Positions 11,311 to 50,060 of a stretch of DNA of 64,000 bases are shown here, piece by piece (position 1 is the first letter of the stretch; each line of letters opens with the position of its first letter). The notes below the pieces were generated by a model that was given only the letters and a program-made list of their open reading frames with translations, did no database searches and was not told the DNA's origin. The translations under genes and the position numbers were made by a program. The DNA is from Actinostola sp. cb2023 (taxonomy: Eukaryota > Cnidaria > Anthozoa > Actiniaria > Actinostolidae): assembly GCA_033675265.1 (NCBI GenBank), contig JAUJYZ010000940.1, positions 45,001-109,000 on the forward strand. The letters are read 5' to 3'.

Positions 11311-11799
11311 CTATAATAATAATAATAATAATAATAATAAAGCCTTTATTTTACGATGGTAAAATACATCAATAAACTCAGTGAATTCCATCAGTATCAC
11401 TTCGCTTGCCCGACTGATCGCAACTGAATCTGTAGAAGGTAAAAATAATTACTTGTCACCGGAAACCACAAATACAACAAGCCTGTTACACGTCGATGTC
11501 TGACCTTTTGAAGTATGACTTTTACGATTATTTTCTTTCTGAATTTTTCAAATATCGAATAACCGAAACTTCAATCATCATATTATTTAGAAATGTGTTT
11601 TTCCGCTGATAGGTTACGGGATTTTCTTTTGCAATTATTAAATTCAACCAGGTATATAACTCCGTATATTAAACTCCTACGATTACCCAAGAATGTCCAG
11701 GCAGACGATGAGGGAAATTGGTTAAATAAAAGTGATCAAACATCATTTCCAAACTCCGTTTTAGTCAATGATATGACGAAATTGTTGTTCCTAGTATTA
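11311..11799. other. Unique centre of the large transposon
   Basis: Contains an AAT microsatellite near 11,310-11,340, a TTTATTTTACGATGGTAAAATA palindrome-like patch and a short plus-strand frame. Nothing further is recognisable. Confidence 0.5.
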
Positions 11800-12245
11800 T
11801 GTTACATCAAGGTCGTACTTATGTTACATCAAGGTAGAAAACGCATCAAGGTCGTATTATATGTTACATCAAGGTAGAAAACGCATCAAGGTCGTATTAT
11901 GTTACATCAAGGTAGAAAACGCATCAAGGTCGTATTATGTTACATCAAGGTAGAAAACGCATCAAGGTTGTATTATGTTACATCAAGGTAGAAAACGCAT
12001 CAAGGTGGTATTATGTTACATCAAGGTAGAAAACGCATCAAGGTTGTATTATGTTACATCAAGGTAGAAAACGCATCAAGGTGGTATTATGTTACATCAA
12101 GGTAGAAAACGCATCAAGGTGGTATTATGTTACATCAAGGTAGAAAACGCATCAAGGTTGTATTATGTTACATCAAGGTAGAAAACGCATCAAGGTTGCA
12201 TTATGTTACATCAAGGTAGAAAACGCATCAAGGTCGTATTTATCA
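11800..12245 (-). repeat. 38-39-bp minisatellite, right arm
   Basis: Inverse orientation of the left-arm array: TTATGTTACATCAAGGTAG followed by AAAACGCATCAAGGTCGTA, about eleven units. It forms the inner part of the right TIR. Confidence 0.9.
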
Positions 12246-14250
12246 ATGAATGTATCACGGTAGTATACCACTTTATCAAGGTAGAGTGAATGTATCACGG
12301 TAGTATAAAACTTTATCAAGGTAGAGTGAATGTATCACGGTAGTATAAAACTTTATCAAGGTAGAGTGAATGTATCACGGTAGTATAAACTTTATCAAGG
12401 TAGAGTGAATGTATCACGGTAGTATAAAACTTTATCAAGGTAGAGTGAATGTATCACGGTAGAATAAAACTTTATCAAGGTAGAGTGAATGTATCACGGT
12501 AGTATAAAACTTTATCAAGGTAGAGTGAATGTATCACGGTAGTATAAAACTTTATCAAGGTAGAGAATGTATCACGGTAGTATAAAACTTTATCAAGGTA
12601 GAGTGAATGTATCACGGTAGTATAAACTTTATCAAGGTAGAGTGAATGTATCACGGTAGTATAAAACTTTATCAAGGTAGAGTGAATGTATCACGGTAGT
12701 ATAAAACTTTATCAAGGTAGAGTGAATGTATCACGGTAGAATAAAACTTTATCAAGGTAGAGTGAATGTATCACGGTAGTATAAAACTTTATCAAGGTAG
12801 AGTGAATGTATCACGGTAGTATAAAACTTTATCAAGGTAGAGTGAATGTATCACGGTAGTATAAAACTTTATCAAGGTAGAGTGAATGTATCACGGTAGT
12901 ATAAAACTTTATCAAGGTAGAGTGAATGTATCACGGTAGTATAAAACTTTATCAAGGTAGAGTGAATGTATCACGGTAGTATAAAACTTTATCAAGGTAG
13001 AGTGAATGTATCACGGTAGTATAAAACTTTATCAAGGTAGAGTGAATGTATCACGGTAGTATAAAACTTTATCAAGGTAGAGTGAATGTATCACGGTAGT
13101 ATAAAACTTTATCAAGGTAGAGTGAATGTATCACGGTAGTATAAAACTTTAAAGGTAGAGTGAATGTATCACGGTTATCAACTTTATCAAGGTAGAGTGA
13201 ATGTATCACGGTAGTATAAAACTTTATCAAGGTAGAGTGAATGTATCACGGTAGTATAAAACTTTATCAAGGTAGAGTGAATGTATCACGGTAGTATAAA
13301 ACTTTATCAAGGTAGAGTGAATGTATCACGGTAGTATAAAACTTTATCAAGGTAGAGTGAATGTATCACGGTAGTATAAAACTTTATCAAGGTAGAGTGA
13401 ATGTATCACGGTAGTATAAAACTTTATCAAGGTAGAGTGAATGTATCACGGTAGTATAAAACTTTATCAAGGTAGAGTGAATGTATCACGGTAGTATAAA
13501 ACTTTATCAAGGTAGAGTGAATGTATCACGGTAGAATAAAACTTTATCAAGGTAGAGTGAATGTATCACGGTAGTATAAAACTTTATCAAGGTAGAGTGA
13601 ATGTAGTATAAAACTTTATCAAGGTAGAGTGAATGTATCACGGTAGTATAAAACTTTATCAAGGTAGAGTGAATGTATCACGGTAGTATAAAACTTTATC
13701 AAGGTAGAGTGAATGTATCACGGTAGTATAAAACTTTATCAAGGTAGAGTGAATGTATCACGGCCGAGTATAAAACTTTATCAAGGTAGAGCCGAATGTA
13801 TCACGGTAGTATAATCTACCCCTACCCCCAGGTGAAATTTTTTTTATCACGGTAGTATAAAGAATTTTTTTTCACGGTTATCAAGGTAGAGTGAATGTAT
13901 CACGGTAGTATAAAAACTTTATCAAGGTAGAGTGAATGTATCACGGCCGAGTATAAAACTTTATCAAGGTAGAGCCGAATGTATCACGGTAGTATAATCT
14001 ACCCCTACCCCCAGGTGAATTTTTTTATCACGGTAGTATAAAGTTTATCAAGGTAGAGTGAGTGTATCACGGTAGTATAATCTACCCCTACCCCCAGGTG
14101 AATTTTTTTTAATCACGGTAGTATAAAGTTTATCAAGGTAGAGTGAATGTATCACGGTAGTATAAAACTGTATCAAGGTAGAGTGAGTGTATTACGGTAG
14201 TACTGTTAAACTTTATCAAGGTATAGTGAATTTATCACGGTAGTATAAAT
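12245..14250 (-). repeat. 40-bp minisatellite, right arm
   Basis: About fifty units of AGTGAATGTATCACGGTAG plus TATAAAACTTTATCAAGGT, against about ten in the left arm. The distal units include the same variant with CTACCCCTACCCCCAGGTGA seen on the left, showing both arms derive from one sequence. Confidence 0.9.
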
Positions 14251-14604
14251 TTTAAGCCGGACAGAAAGCATTTTAGTCAAGGTGTGACAGTAGCATTACG
14301 GTATTCTAACCACATCACGGTAGACAAATCCATAATCAAGCGAAACATTAATTCTGAAACAAACGGCGCGCCATAGTCCCAAGGGGAGGGGGAAGGGGAT
14401 GGGGATGAGCCTGTTCACAGGCTAGTATTCTTAGAGTCGTGGAAGGAAGCCCGACTAACAACTCGACTAATAAAATATATTGAGTAGCTATTTGTCCGAT
14501 TCCCTTGAAATTTGGAGTGTAAACTTCTCACTTGATGTATTTCATGACGTATATTTGATTACGCATTCATAGACATGGCATGATATTGCCTTTACTTTAC
14601 ATAC

Positions 14605-14876
14605 CTAATATCCGAGTCCTCTGCAAGCGAAATTGCACTAACTTCGCCAACTTTACTACGGTACAGCAAAGGACACGAAGCGCTGTTTAAACGACAGAAT
14701 TCGCTCAGATCATCTGCTAAAGCTGAAGGGATGATGACGACATTTGCTTGGAGATGCCCTAGGCAGTACACAGACGTATTCGTAACACTCGCCATTGATC
14801 GGTTTTCACGGAATTGCTTTCGTGCGTGAAGAGGAGTCCAGTGTAATGTGGAACCATTGGATTCAATTGGATTCAT
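14605..14876 (-). CDS. First exon of a D-glutamate cyclase-like (DUF1445) gene
   Basis: From an ATG at 14,876 the frame encodes 90 residues and ends at a good splice donor (TTAG then GTATGT). The stretch GHLQANVVIIPSALADDL then FCRLNSASCPLL matches the conserved DUF1445 core (usually YVQANLVILP, then FCQRNPKPCPLL), the family of mitochondrial D-glutamate cyclase (DGLUCY) and bacterial putative hydro-lyases. The exon ends at DIR, where the family continues with the substrate-binding part. No downstream exon is found in the remaining 14.6 kb to the left, most of which is the large transposon. It may therefore be a gene with a giant intron extending out of the window, or an orphaned exon. Confidence 0.6.
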
Positions 14877-14950
14877 TTTCTACCGAGCATGGGAATGATA
14901 TGAAGTGAGTCGTGTCGACGTGTCGAGTGTCTGGCTAGCATCCTCAACGT

Positions 14951-15009
14951 GCCGCCCCTAGTTTCGTTACGCAATGCTTCATTCCTTGCGTGACGAAACT
15001 AAGGGCGGC
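14951..15009. repeat. Perfect short hairpin
   Basis: GCCGCCCCTAGTTTCGTTACG and its near-exact inverse surround a loop of about 12 bases. Small foldback element, upstream of the DUF1445 exon, with no evident promoter role. Confidence 0.65.
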
Positions 15010-15088
15010 TATTTTTTATTTTTTATATTTCTTATTTACTTGTAAAGAGCATTGAGATTTATATGTAATGCGCTTTTTCAAGAATTAA

Positions 15089-15120
<32 letters not shown>

Positions 15121-15199
15121 AGGAGACTAGCTGTGTAATTTGGCCTTCTAGCCTCGTCACGCAACCTGAACACCTGAATTTTAAATGATTGGAAGGCCG

Positions 15200-15350
15200 G
15201 GGGTTGGGGGTATGGGGGGGGTAGGGCGGGGGGGGGGGGGGGGGGGGGGGGGGGGGAGGCTCCCATATATTTGCTATACGGGTATGTGCCGCTGGATATG
15301 GTATGGTTTTTGAGGTTTTGGGTCTTAGATAGGGTATACATTTCACTCTA
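15200..15350 (+). repeat. Dispersed G-tract repeat (GGGCTATACGGG family), copy 1
   Basis: A G-run of about 35 is followed by CTCCCATATATTTGCTATACG, GTGCCGCTGGATATGGTATGG and AGGGTATACATTT. The same order recurs at 16,735-16,885 and, inverted and decayed, at 17,000-17,165. This is an interspersed repeat, not a gene. Confidence 0.65.
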
Positions 15351-15539
15351 AATTGTCTTGAATTGGGTCTGTAATTCTGACAAGGATCGTAATTTTCACT
15401 TCAGTTATAATAATACTAATAGTCTTTATTGAATCAAATACCTCAACAGACGTGAGGGCTTACTAAAGTTTAAAAATAGAAAACACACTTTTGAAAACTA
15501 ATGCCGGAATAGATAATAGAGCATAAGGCACAGCGCTAT

Positions 15540-16405
15540 TTCCAGTACAGTCGAACCTCTCCACATCGGCCAACTCGGGACAAAATGTTGTGACCGTTGT
15601 GTCAGAGGTGGCCGTTGTGCGGAGGTTTGAAAAACGAATAAATGTATGGGCTGGCTGGTGTGGCCGTGACAAAAACCACTGGCCGTTACAGAGAGGTGGC
15701 CGTTGTGGGGAGGTGGCCGTTAGTAGATGTTCGACTGTAAATATGGGCTGGCTGTTGTTTGGGACAGAAAACCCTGGCCGTTACAGAGAGGTGGCCGTTG
15801 TGGGGAGGTGGCCGTTAGTAGATGTTCGACTGTAAATATGGGCTGGCTGTTGTTTGGGACAGAAAACCCTGGCCGTTACAGAGAGGTGGTCATTGTGGGG
15901 AGGTGGCCGTTAGTAGAGGTTCGACTGTAAATATGGGCTGGCTGTTGTTTGGGACAGAAAACCCTGGCCGTTATAGAGAGGTGGTCGTTGTAGGGAGGTG
16001 GCCGTTAGTAGAGGTTCGACTGTAAATATGGGCTGGCTGTTGTTTGGGACAGAAAATCCTGACCGTTATAGAGAGGTGGTCGTTGTAGGGAGGTGGCCGT
16101 TAGTAGAGGTTCGACTGTAAATATGGGCTGGCTGTTGTTTGGGACAGAAAACCCTCGCCGTTATAGAGAGGTGGTCGTTGTAGGGAGGTGGCCGTTAGTA
16201 GAGGTTCTACTGTAAATATGGGCTGGCTGTTGTTTGGGACAGAAAACCCTGGCCGTTATAGAGAGGTGGTCGTTGTAGGGAGGTGGCCGTTAGTAGAGGT
16301 TCTACTGTAAATATGGGCTCGCTGTTGTTTGGGACAGAAAACCCTGGCCGTTATAGAGAGGTGGTCGTTGTGGGGGTGGCCGTTAGTAGAGGTTCGACTG
16401 TATGC
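15540..16405 (+). repeat. 95-bp tandem satellite
   Basis: About nine units, each with TTCGACTGTAAATATGGGC, TTTGGGACAGAAAACCCTGG and GGTGGCCGTT; the ATGTTCGACTGTAAA motif recurs at exactly 95 bases (15,727 and 15,822). Open frames across it are repeat artefacts. Confidence 0.9.
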
Positions 16406-16734
16406 GCTGCGCTGAAATTCATGACGAGGTTGTGTGACAGAACATATCCCACATGCACGAGAGTTCTGTTTCTTATCTGTCTATATTAAGTCACGCAATT
16501 GGTCGAGTGATTGCAGCAACAACAAAAAACAAGTATCACTTTCAAGTTATAACTGAGCCATTGTTTAAACATGCACGAATAAAGAACTTGAAAGTCGCCC
16601 GGCACTCGACACTGAATACCAGCAGAATTAATGGATAAGAGTAAAAGTCAGTGTCTCGCAAAATTTCGGTCAAATTTCGCGGATCTCGAAGTCTCGTTTT
16701 CCCCCCGCAAACATTTAGAAAGAAATCGCTGAAA

Positions 16735-16885
16735 AAGCTCCCGGGGGTGGGGGGGGGGGGGGGGGGATACTCCTATATATGGGCTATACGGGGACTTGTC
16801 GTCGCTGGAGAGGGTATGGTTTTTGGCCTCTCTGTCCTGAACAGGGTATATAATTTTATGTGAATCTGTCCTAAACAGGGTATGG
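16735..16885 (+). repeat. Dispersed G-tract repeat (GGGCTATACGGG family), copy 2
   Basis: G-run then CTCCTATATATGGGCTATAC, GGTATGGTTTTTGG and TCCTAAACAGGGTATGG. Closely parallels copy 1. Confidence 0.65.
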
Positions 16886-17520
16886 TAATGCACGATTGTC
16901 GTCGTTAAATATCCGAGATCCGAGAAGTTTGCCGATTTTTAACAGATCATCAGTCAACATAAAACACGTTAAAATTGTGTAAAAGAAGACAGTGTGTATT
17001 TTGTCCTTCGTCCTAAACAGGGTCCTAAAATAGAGGGTGTTGTCCTAGACAGGATAGGCATTTTTGATTTTTTTGTCCTAAACAGGGTCGTCAGTCAAAC
17101 CATCAGCGGCACCCCCAAACATGGGTCAAGTACCACCCCCCCCCCCCCCCCCCCCCCCCACCTCCCGGGGAAAAAGCGTCTCGGGCTCGGAAAAATATGC
17201 CTTGTCTCGCAAGTCTCGCCTTGACCATTCGATACCCTAGTCGGTATTGGAACTGCTCAGTCATGAACATCTGAGAGAAAACACTCAAGACAGACCGAAA
17301 TCGCAAGGCCAAAAGTAAACACTTCGAAGACAGTACTACTTTACTACTAATTGTTGAAAATTCGTATATATACAAAGTACCACTTGCTTGGAGTGCTCAG
17401 TGTGAGTGTGTTTATCATCAAACTATACATAATTGCTTCGACAACAGACAGAGCCACGACGACGGGCAAGTTTCTCGTCGCTCTTCACAGGCTTCCTGCA
17501 GCCGGGATCGACTGGAACGT

Positions 17521-17560
<40 letters not shown>

Positions 17561-18024
17561 ACGTGCAACCACGTGACCGGACATCCCTTGAGAAATATAA
17601 ACAAAGATGCAGCCGCTATGTTGAATGAACAAACAAGTGAAACTAACGAGTAATTTGTAGTGCTGGTTTGCAATTGAATCCCTGGAGATTTCAAGTACAA
17701 AGATGCAGCGGCCATGTTGGTGATGCAAACAAGAGAAGCTAATGAGGAATGCTTTGTTATCGGGAACCAACATGGCCGCCATGACGTCAAGTGCAAACCA
17801 GCAATTGGGGAACCAATATGGCGGCAATGACGTAGTGTGCATTCCAATAATTTCCCTATCTGTAATAATAATAAGTGGTTGATTTGAGCCCTCATCTGTC
17901 TTCACACTTTCTCCGTCCTTCCTTTCCCCCCGTCCCACTACCTTTCCCCTCCCCCCGTCCCACTACCTTTCCGATCCCCTCCCCCCGTCCCACTACCTTT
18001 CCTCTTCCCCTGTCCCACTACCAA
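16886..18024. other. Intergenic DNA downstream of the kinase gene
   Basis: Holds an inverted, decayed third copy of the G-tract repeat (17,000-17,165, ending in a poly-C run), a 40-base poly-C run at 17,523-17,562, and a patch with repeated GGCCATGTTGG/CCAACATGGCC motifs (17,600-17,830). CCCGTCCCACTACCTTTCC repeats lie just past the kinase stop. No gene is seen. Confidence 0.6.
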
Positions 18025-45415
<27,391 letters not shown>

Positions 45416-45500
45416 TGTAGCTTTACTACTGAAGTTACCTGAGTCGATTACGCCAGTTGTTCAGATCAGTACTGATAAAACTGTGGAAAATTGAATGGGA

Positions 45501-45504
<4 letters not shown>

Positions 45505-45579
<75 letters not shown>

Positions 45580-45580
45580 G
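45505..45580 (+). repeat. (AAT)n microsatellite
   Basis: Pure trinucleotide run about 100 bases upstream of the RTK start codon, so possibly in its promoter or 5' leader. Confidence 0.97.
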
Positions 45581-47206
45581 TTTATTACAGAGTTAACCGT
45601 GTGAATTTAATGAAAGGATTTGCCAGTACAATCCACTGTCTACCGTTACTGTCTGCCATGATAAGGGCGAACAAACAAACCCTCCCGTTAACGTAATTAA
45701 ACGTTGTTCGAAGAACGGATAGCACTCTAGAACTTAAAAAAACTTATTCGGAATGTTTGTGGGAACTGTGCATTTATTTGAGAACTGGAAATCATTTTGT
45801 AAATTAAGTCTGGTAATCTTACGTTTGGGATATATTCACCAGTTCCGCATTGTGCCATCAATGTTAACAAAAATACTATCGAATTATTATTATTTATATT
45901 GAATTCGTTCAGAGTTCAGAATTCGGTTCATGTATGTATTAAAGACATTCATCTTCAAACTTAATCCAGATCTCAATTTGGAGAAATGTATCACTTCTCC
46001 TTCACCGTGATATTACATGGCTTTGCTCTTGAAACTGAAACTGAAAGCAAATATACACAAGCTAGCTACACGTAGTTACATTTACTCATGCAAGCTAGAA
46101 TTGTTTTGCAAATATTTTAGCTTCATTTCCTACCTTTTTTACTCTTGCAAGAAAGTCCAGCTTTGAGGAACGTCAGAGTCAATTCACTTATGGCTATAAC
46201 GTCCACCATCAATTACAGAATGCCCAACACTGCTCAAAGTTTGCAAAAACGGAAATGAAACTATTTGATATGGAGAGTGATCTAATTTTAGCATTTGTCC
46301 ACGTGATTTATTCTTAGAAAATCAACTAAAATTCTATATAAATTAAAGCAAAATTTCGAAACTTTTCAGTGGTTAGAATAAAAACTATTCCTTTTACATC
46401 TTGCCTTTGAAGGAACTATTTGTATCGCACTTTAATATTGATGTACAGACGTACGCGCTAAAGGGTTCAGTGACCATAGAGTGTACCTGTCAACAAACGT
46501 GCATATTTGCGCCCCGTGTCGATCCAAAATCCATATTTCTTATTGATAAAACTTCCCATTAGAGCAAGAGCCTTTACATTAAATCATCGTGCAGTGTAAA
46601 ACATTACACATTATAAAAGCAACAATGATAAGTAAAGAAAATTCAGTCAAATATATATTAGCTGAATGCATAGTTCAAGTAATTCAATCGAGAAAAATAG
46701 GATAGATGTTCTATGATATGTGCGTACTTGGATCATAGCCAGACACTAGTCCATGTATGTGATATTTGAAGTACCGAGTTGAAAATTGCTCAAGGCAATA
46801 TGTGGTCGTTAGTTAGGAACAAAAAAGTCATTATCGCAAAACAAAGGAAATCACTGCCGTGGAGGATGTTTGATATATAATCGTAATGAGCATACAATTT
46901 CATCAAATTTAACTTTGAATTTCTCCAATAATTATTAATGGTTTGAGAAGCTACAATTGTAGATCAAACTTTTGAAAGAGTGTTTCATCGGATATCCAAC
47001 TGAACACCTTGAAGTTAGATAACAAAACTTGGCTGCGCCTCCAGGCAGTGTAGGTGTTTCAGTGATATTGGACTCTCTCTCGTGTTTGATATACTAAGCT
47101 GTTGGAAATTAAGATTTGAGTATTATTGTTCTTAACGAGAAATACAACCGAATAAAGACCACGACGTATCGGTGTCATCTTGGCACCATAATTATCAAGC
47201 CAACTA
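45581..47206. other. Upstream intergenic DNA, no gene seen
   Basis: AT-rich sequence with no conserved frame, RNA gene or clear repeat. The RTK promoter should lie at its left end, but no TATA box can be assigned. Confidence 0.6.
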
Positions 47207-47367
47207 AAGCCTGGTCCTCACTAGCGACATAAGCACAAGCTACATACGCAGACTCAGTAATGCATTGCTCATTAACGGTACTTATCTTGTGTCACACCTA
47301 TTGAATAAATGGTGTCCTGAGTCTGCGTATGTTGCTTGTGCTTATGTCGCTAGTGAGGACCAGGCTT
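47207..47367. mobile_element. Foldback MITE (161 bp)
   Basis: AAGCCTGGTCCTCACTAGCG and ACATAAGCACAAGC are inverted at the right end with few mismatches. Confidence 0.8.
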
Positions 47368-47786
47368 ATGATACTAGCTAAGATGATTATGTTAAATAGG
47401 TAAAGTGAGATTTATAATATTATATTTATTTTTTCACCATTGCAATTGTATTCATATCAATTCGGATATTATATATTTCATCTTTATATTATATATATTT
47501 TTTAAATATTCATATTCATTCAGTATTGCAATTTCCTTAATCGATAATTATATTATTATTCAAGGTCCTACTGAAAATCATTGTAAGATGACGTACACCC
47601 CGGGGTATACAATTGTTTTAATGTAAAAATAATAATAATAAAAAGAACAATGGCAAAGTTCGATCTAAAAGTGAAGTAAACAACTCAATAAAGGTGGCTA
47701 TTCATGCAGCTTCGATTTGTTCCTTTTCATAGCAACATATCGAGCTTTGCTATTATCATTGATATTCAAATTATTCACTGTACATC

Positions 47787-48020
47787 AGAGTGATTCCAAT
47801 AAACCTGGGCATTACTAACTACACCAATACACACTATTCTCGGTTTTCACCTACGTCATTGAACATTTTCCCAGGACTTATATAGAACAAAACCTTCATA
47901 GGCCGAAAGAGCAGCCAAAACCACATATCTCAGCCGAAGCTTTAGTTAAAAGAAGTTTTAGATACGAAGATATGAGCGATCGCTTATGCTCATAATTTAG
48001 TTTAAAAAAAAAAAAAAATG

Positions 48021-48051
<31 letters not shown>

Positions 48052-48603
48052 TTCAAGATTCGCCTATAAGGCAGGTGTTGTACAATAGGACACGAAGTCC
48101 CCTTTAAAATACATTACACCACAAAATGTATGGGTCCGCCATCTTGGTGTACCATCGAGGGACACCAACATGGCGGCCAAGTCACGAAGACTGAAAAACG
48201 TGTTTATATTGCAAACACTTCAATTTTAAACAGCTACATTCATCAAAATAAAATTACCCATCATCTACTAAGTTAAAATCGTATTGTTTCAAACGAATTT
48301 TTCCTATTTCTACGGCTTTGAAAATGCGCGTGACAGTAATGCGTGACAGAATTTGACTCGCAATAAATCGAAAACAAAACAGCTAAATTACCAAATTATT
48401 TTGGTAAGACTTTTCTTATAACGACATAAACAAGATATCCAACAAACAGTTTTGTGAGGTGAATAGTTTGGATTTTAGCTTTTTGATGACGTCACGTGAA
48501 AACCGAGAATTAGACACTCGCTCTTTTGTTTTCTTTTGTTTCTTTGCATCTAAAAAACACTGACAGCTAATTAGTAGTGCCCAGGTTTATTGGAATCACT
48601 CTA
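47787..48603. mobile_element. MITE copy carrying a nested foldback element
   Basis: The ends AGAGTGATTCCAATAAACC and inverse are the same as in the 145-bp copies at 48,761 and 61,586, but this copy is 817 bp. The extra part (about 47,838-48,515) begins TTCTCGGTTTTCAC and ends with the inverse, so a second inverted-repeat element has inserted into the first. Confidence 0.85.
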
Positions 48604-48760
48604 TTTACCTGTTTTCAAAAACGTTGTCCATTTACAAAATACAAAATACTGAAATAGTAAAAAGGAATTAATTAGAGAAACAAACTGAGAAATTCAATCA
48701 CGCGGAACTCTGGCTCATTGTTTCTCTAATGAATTACTTTTTACTATTTACTATTTTGTA

Positions 48761-48905
48761 TAGAGTGATTCCAATAAACCTGGGCACTACTAATTAGCTG
48801 TCAGTGTTTATTAGATGCAAAGAAACAAAAGAAAACAAAAGAGTGAGTGTCTAATAGTGTGTATTGGTGTAGTTAGTAATGCCCAGGTTTATTGGAATCA
48901 CTCTA
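48761..48905. mobile_element. 145-bp MITE, intact copy
   Basis: TAGAGTGATTCCAATAAACC and TGGGCA at the left, exact inverse at the right, starting and ending in TA. The interior TTAGCTGTCAGTGTTTATTA matches the copy at 61,586. Confidence 0.9.
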
Positions 48906-48908
48906 TTG

Positions 48909-49043
48909 TAGAGTACAAACACTTAAACCGTGCAACATTAATAATACTATTTAGTACTAAATAGTGATATTTCTATTGTTTTCTATTGTTTAATTAGTAC
49001 TATTTAATATAAAATGTTACACAGTTTAATTGTTTGTACTCTA
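48909..49043. mobile_element. Second MITE family (135 bp)
   Basis: TAGAGTACAAACACTTAAAC and inverse ends with TA at both termini, abutting the previous MITE. Ends resemble those of the element at 3323-3488 (TAGAGTRCAAA). Confidence 0.75.
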
Positions 49044-49764
49044 ATTAAATGGACAACGTTTTTGAAAACAAATGTAAGTTTGCCTGAAAGATTTTATTCA
49101 TTATCTGATGATGGCATAGTTGTTGCCGAAATATAATATCGCTCTACTTGTGTGTTTGTTGTCTAATTTAGACCCTTACCACAATGAATCTACTCGGTAT
49201 TACATTCATTTTATATCTACTGAAAATTTCAGCAGGAAATGGGAGGTTTTATGGAATCTTCTTCTGACGTCAATCTATCACGAAGTGGCCGTCAAACCGT
49301 CATTTTACTTGCTCAAAACTTCAATTTTAGATCGGCGAAGTCTAAATATCTGTCAAATATAAGTTACTTATAAACAAACAAACAAAAGTCATCTAGTTGC
49401 TTGAAGAAAACTAACAGACTTTGAAAGTTAGGCTCGAACATTTTGTAGATCTTGACGAATGACGGCCACTACTACGTCACACGTAAAACCTCCCATAGAT
49501 TTCGAGCTTTCCTTCTATTGTAGAAACTCAGGTTTAAAGGCCGCGAAGTGGTTGGTGAAAAGTAACCGGCATCGTTTTTCTCGGCAACTATTGGAATTTG
49601 ATTACAACGTAACATTTCATACAATTCTGGTATACAGAAGATGATCGGCAACGAAATTTCACATTTCAAAATGTCATGCTGTTCATTTGTACTGATTTAT
49701 AATATTTGTACTCAAAATAATCTATAGCCTATATCTTGAAGTTGCAGTCAGGTTTACGATACAT

Positions 49765-50060
49765 TATTGATTATACAGTGTTTGTCTCTGACTTCTGTTT
49801 TTCTATATAGACGTTTCGGCCATTAATCAATGGCCTTCATCAGTATTAATCGGAAACGTTGCGATCTTTGAAATATATTTAACGTTTGCGGCGCGCGCTT
49901 GATATGATGTCCTTGCGCGCGCTTATTTCTTAGTCCCATGATGGTCTTGTAGACTTCAGAAATTTGAATGCAATCGTTCCCTGCGTTGGTATCTTGGCCC
50001 GTGAACCACGCTTCAAGGAAAAGCCTCTGGTGGTAGTTTTTTTTTTCTCTGTCCATAATT
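49765..50060 (-). pseudogene. Penelope-like element 3' fragment
   Basis: The minus strand encodes RLFLEAWFTGQDTNAGNDC and SEVYKTIMGLRNKR, a string recalling the C-terminal end of Penelope-like reverse transcriptase polyproteins as I remember them (LEAW ... NAGND ... VYK). Followed by a GCGCGC-rich patch and a hairpin with GATGAAGGCCATTGAT. Truncated. Confidence 0.5.

Larger units (their letters stand above)
4926..14433. mobile_element. 9.5-kb long-TIR transposon with 9-bp target duplication
   Basis: GTATTCTTA at 4926-4934 is repeated directly at 14425-14433. Immediately inside both copies lies TAGCCTGT(C/G)AACAGGCT in inverse orientation, then GGCGCGCC and about 150 bases of matching arm, then two minisatellites in mirrored order. 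The element proper is 4935-14424. Long TIRs plus a 9-bp duplication resemble MULE-type DNA transposons, but I see no MULE transposase. Only a fragmentary helix-turn-helix/integrase-like frame lies in the centre. The left arm is lengthened by a nested 4.26-kb element. Confidence 0.8.

Noticed and set aside
17423..17938. 171-codon and 136-codon frames with poly-Gly
   Set aside because: The frames depend on a homopolymer C run, whose length is unreliable, and on repeat DNA around CCATGTTGG motifs; no domain is visible.
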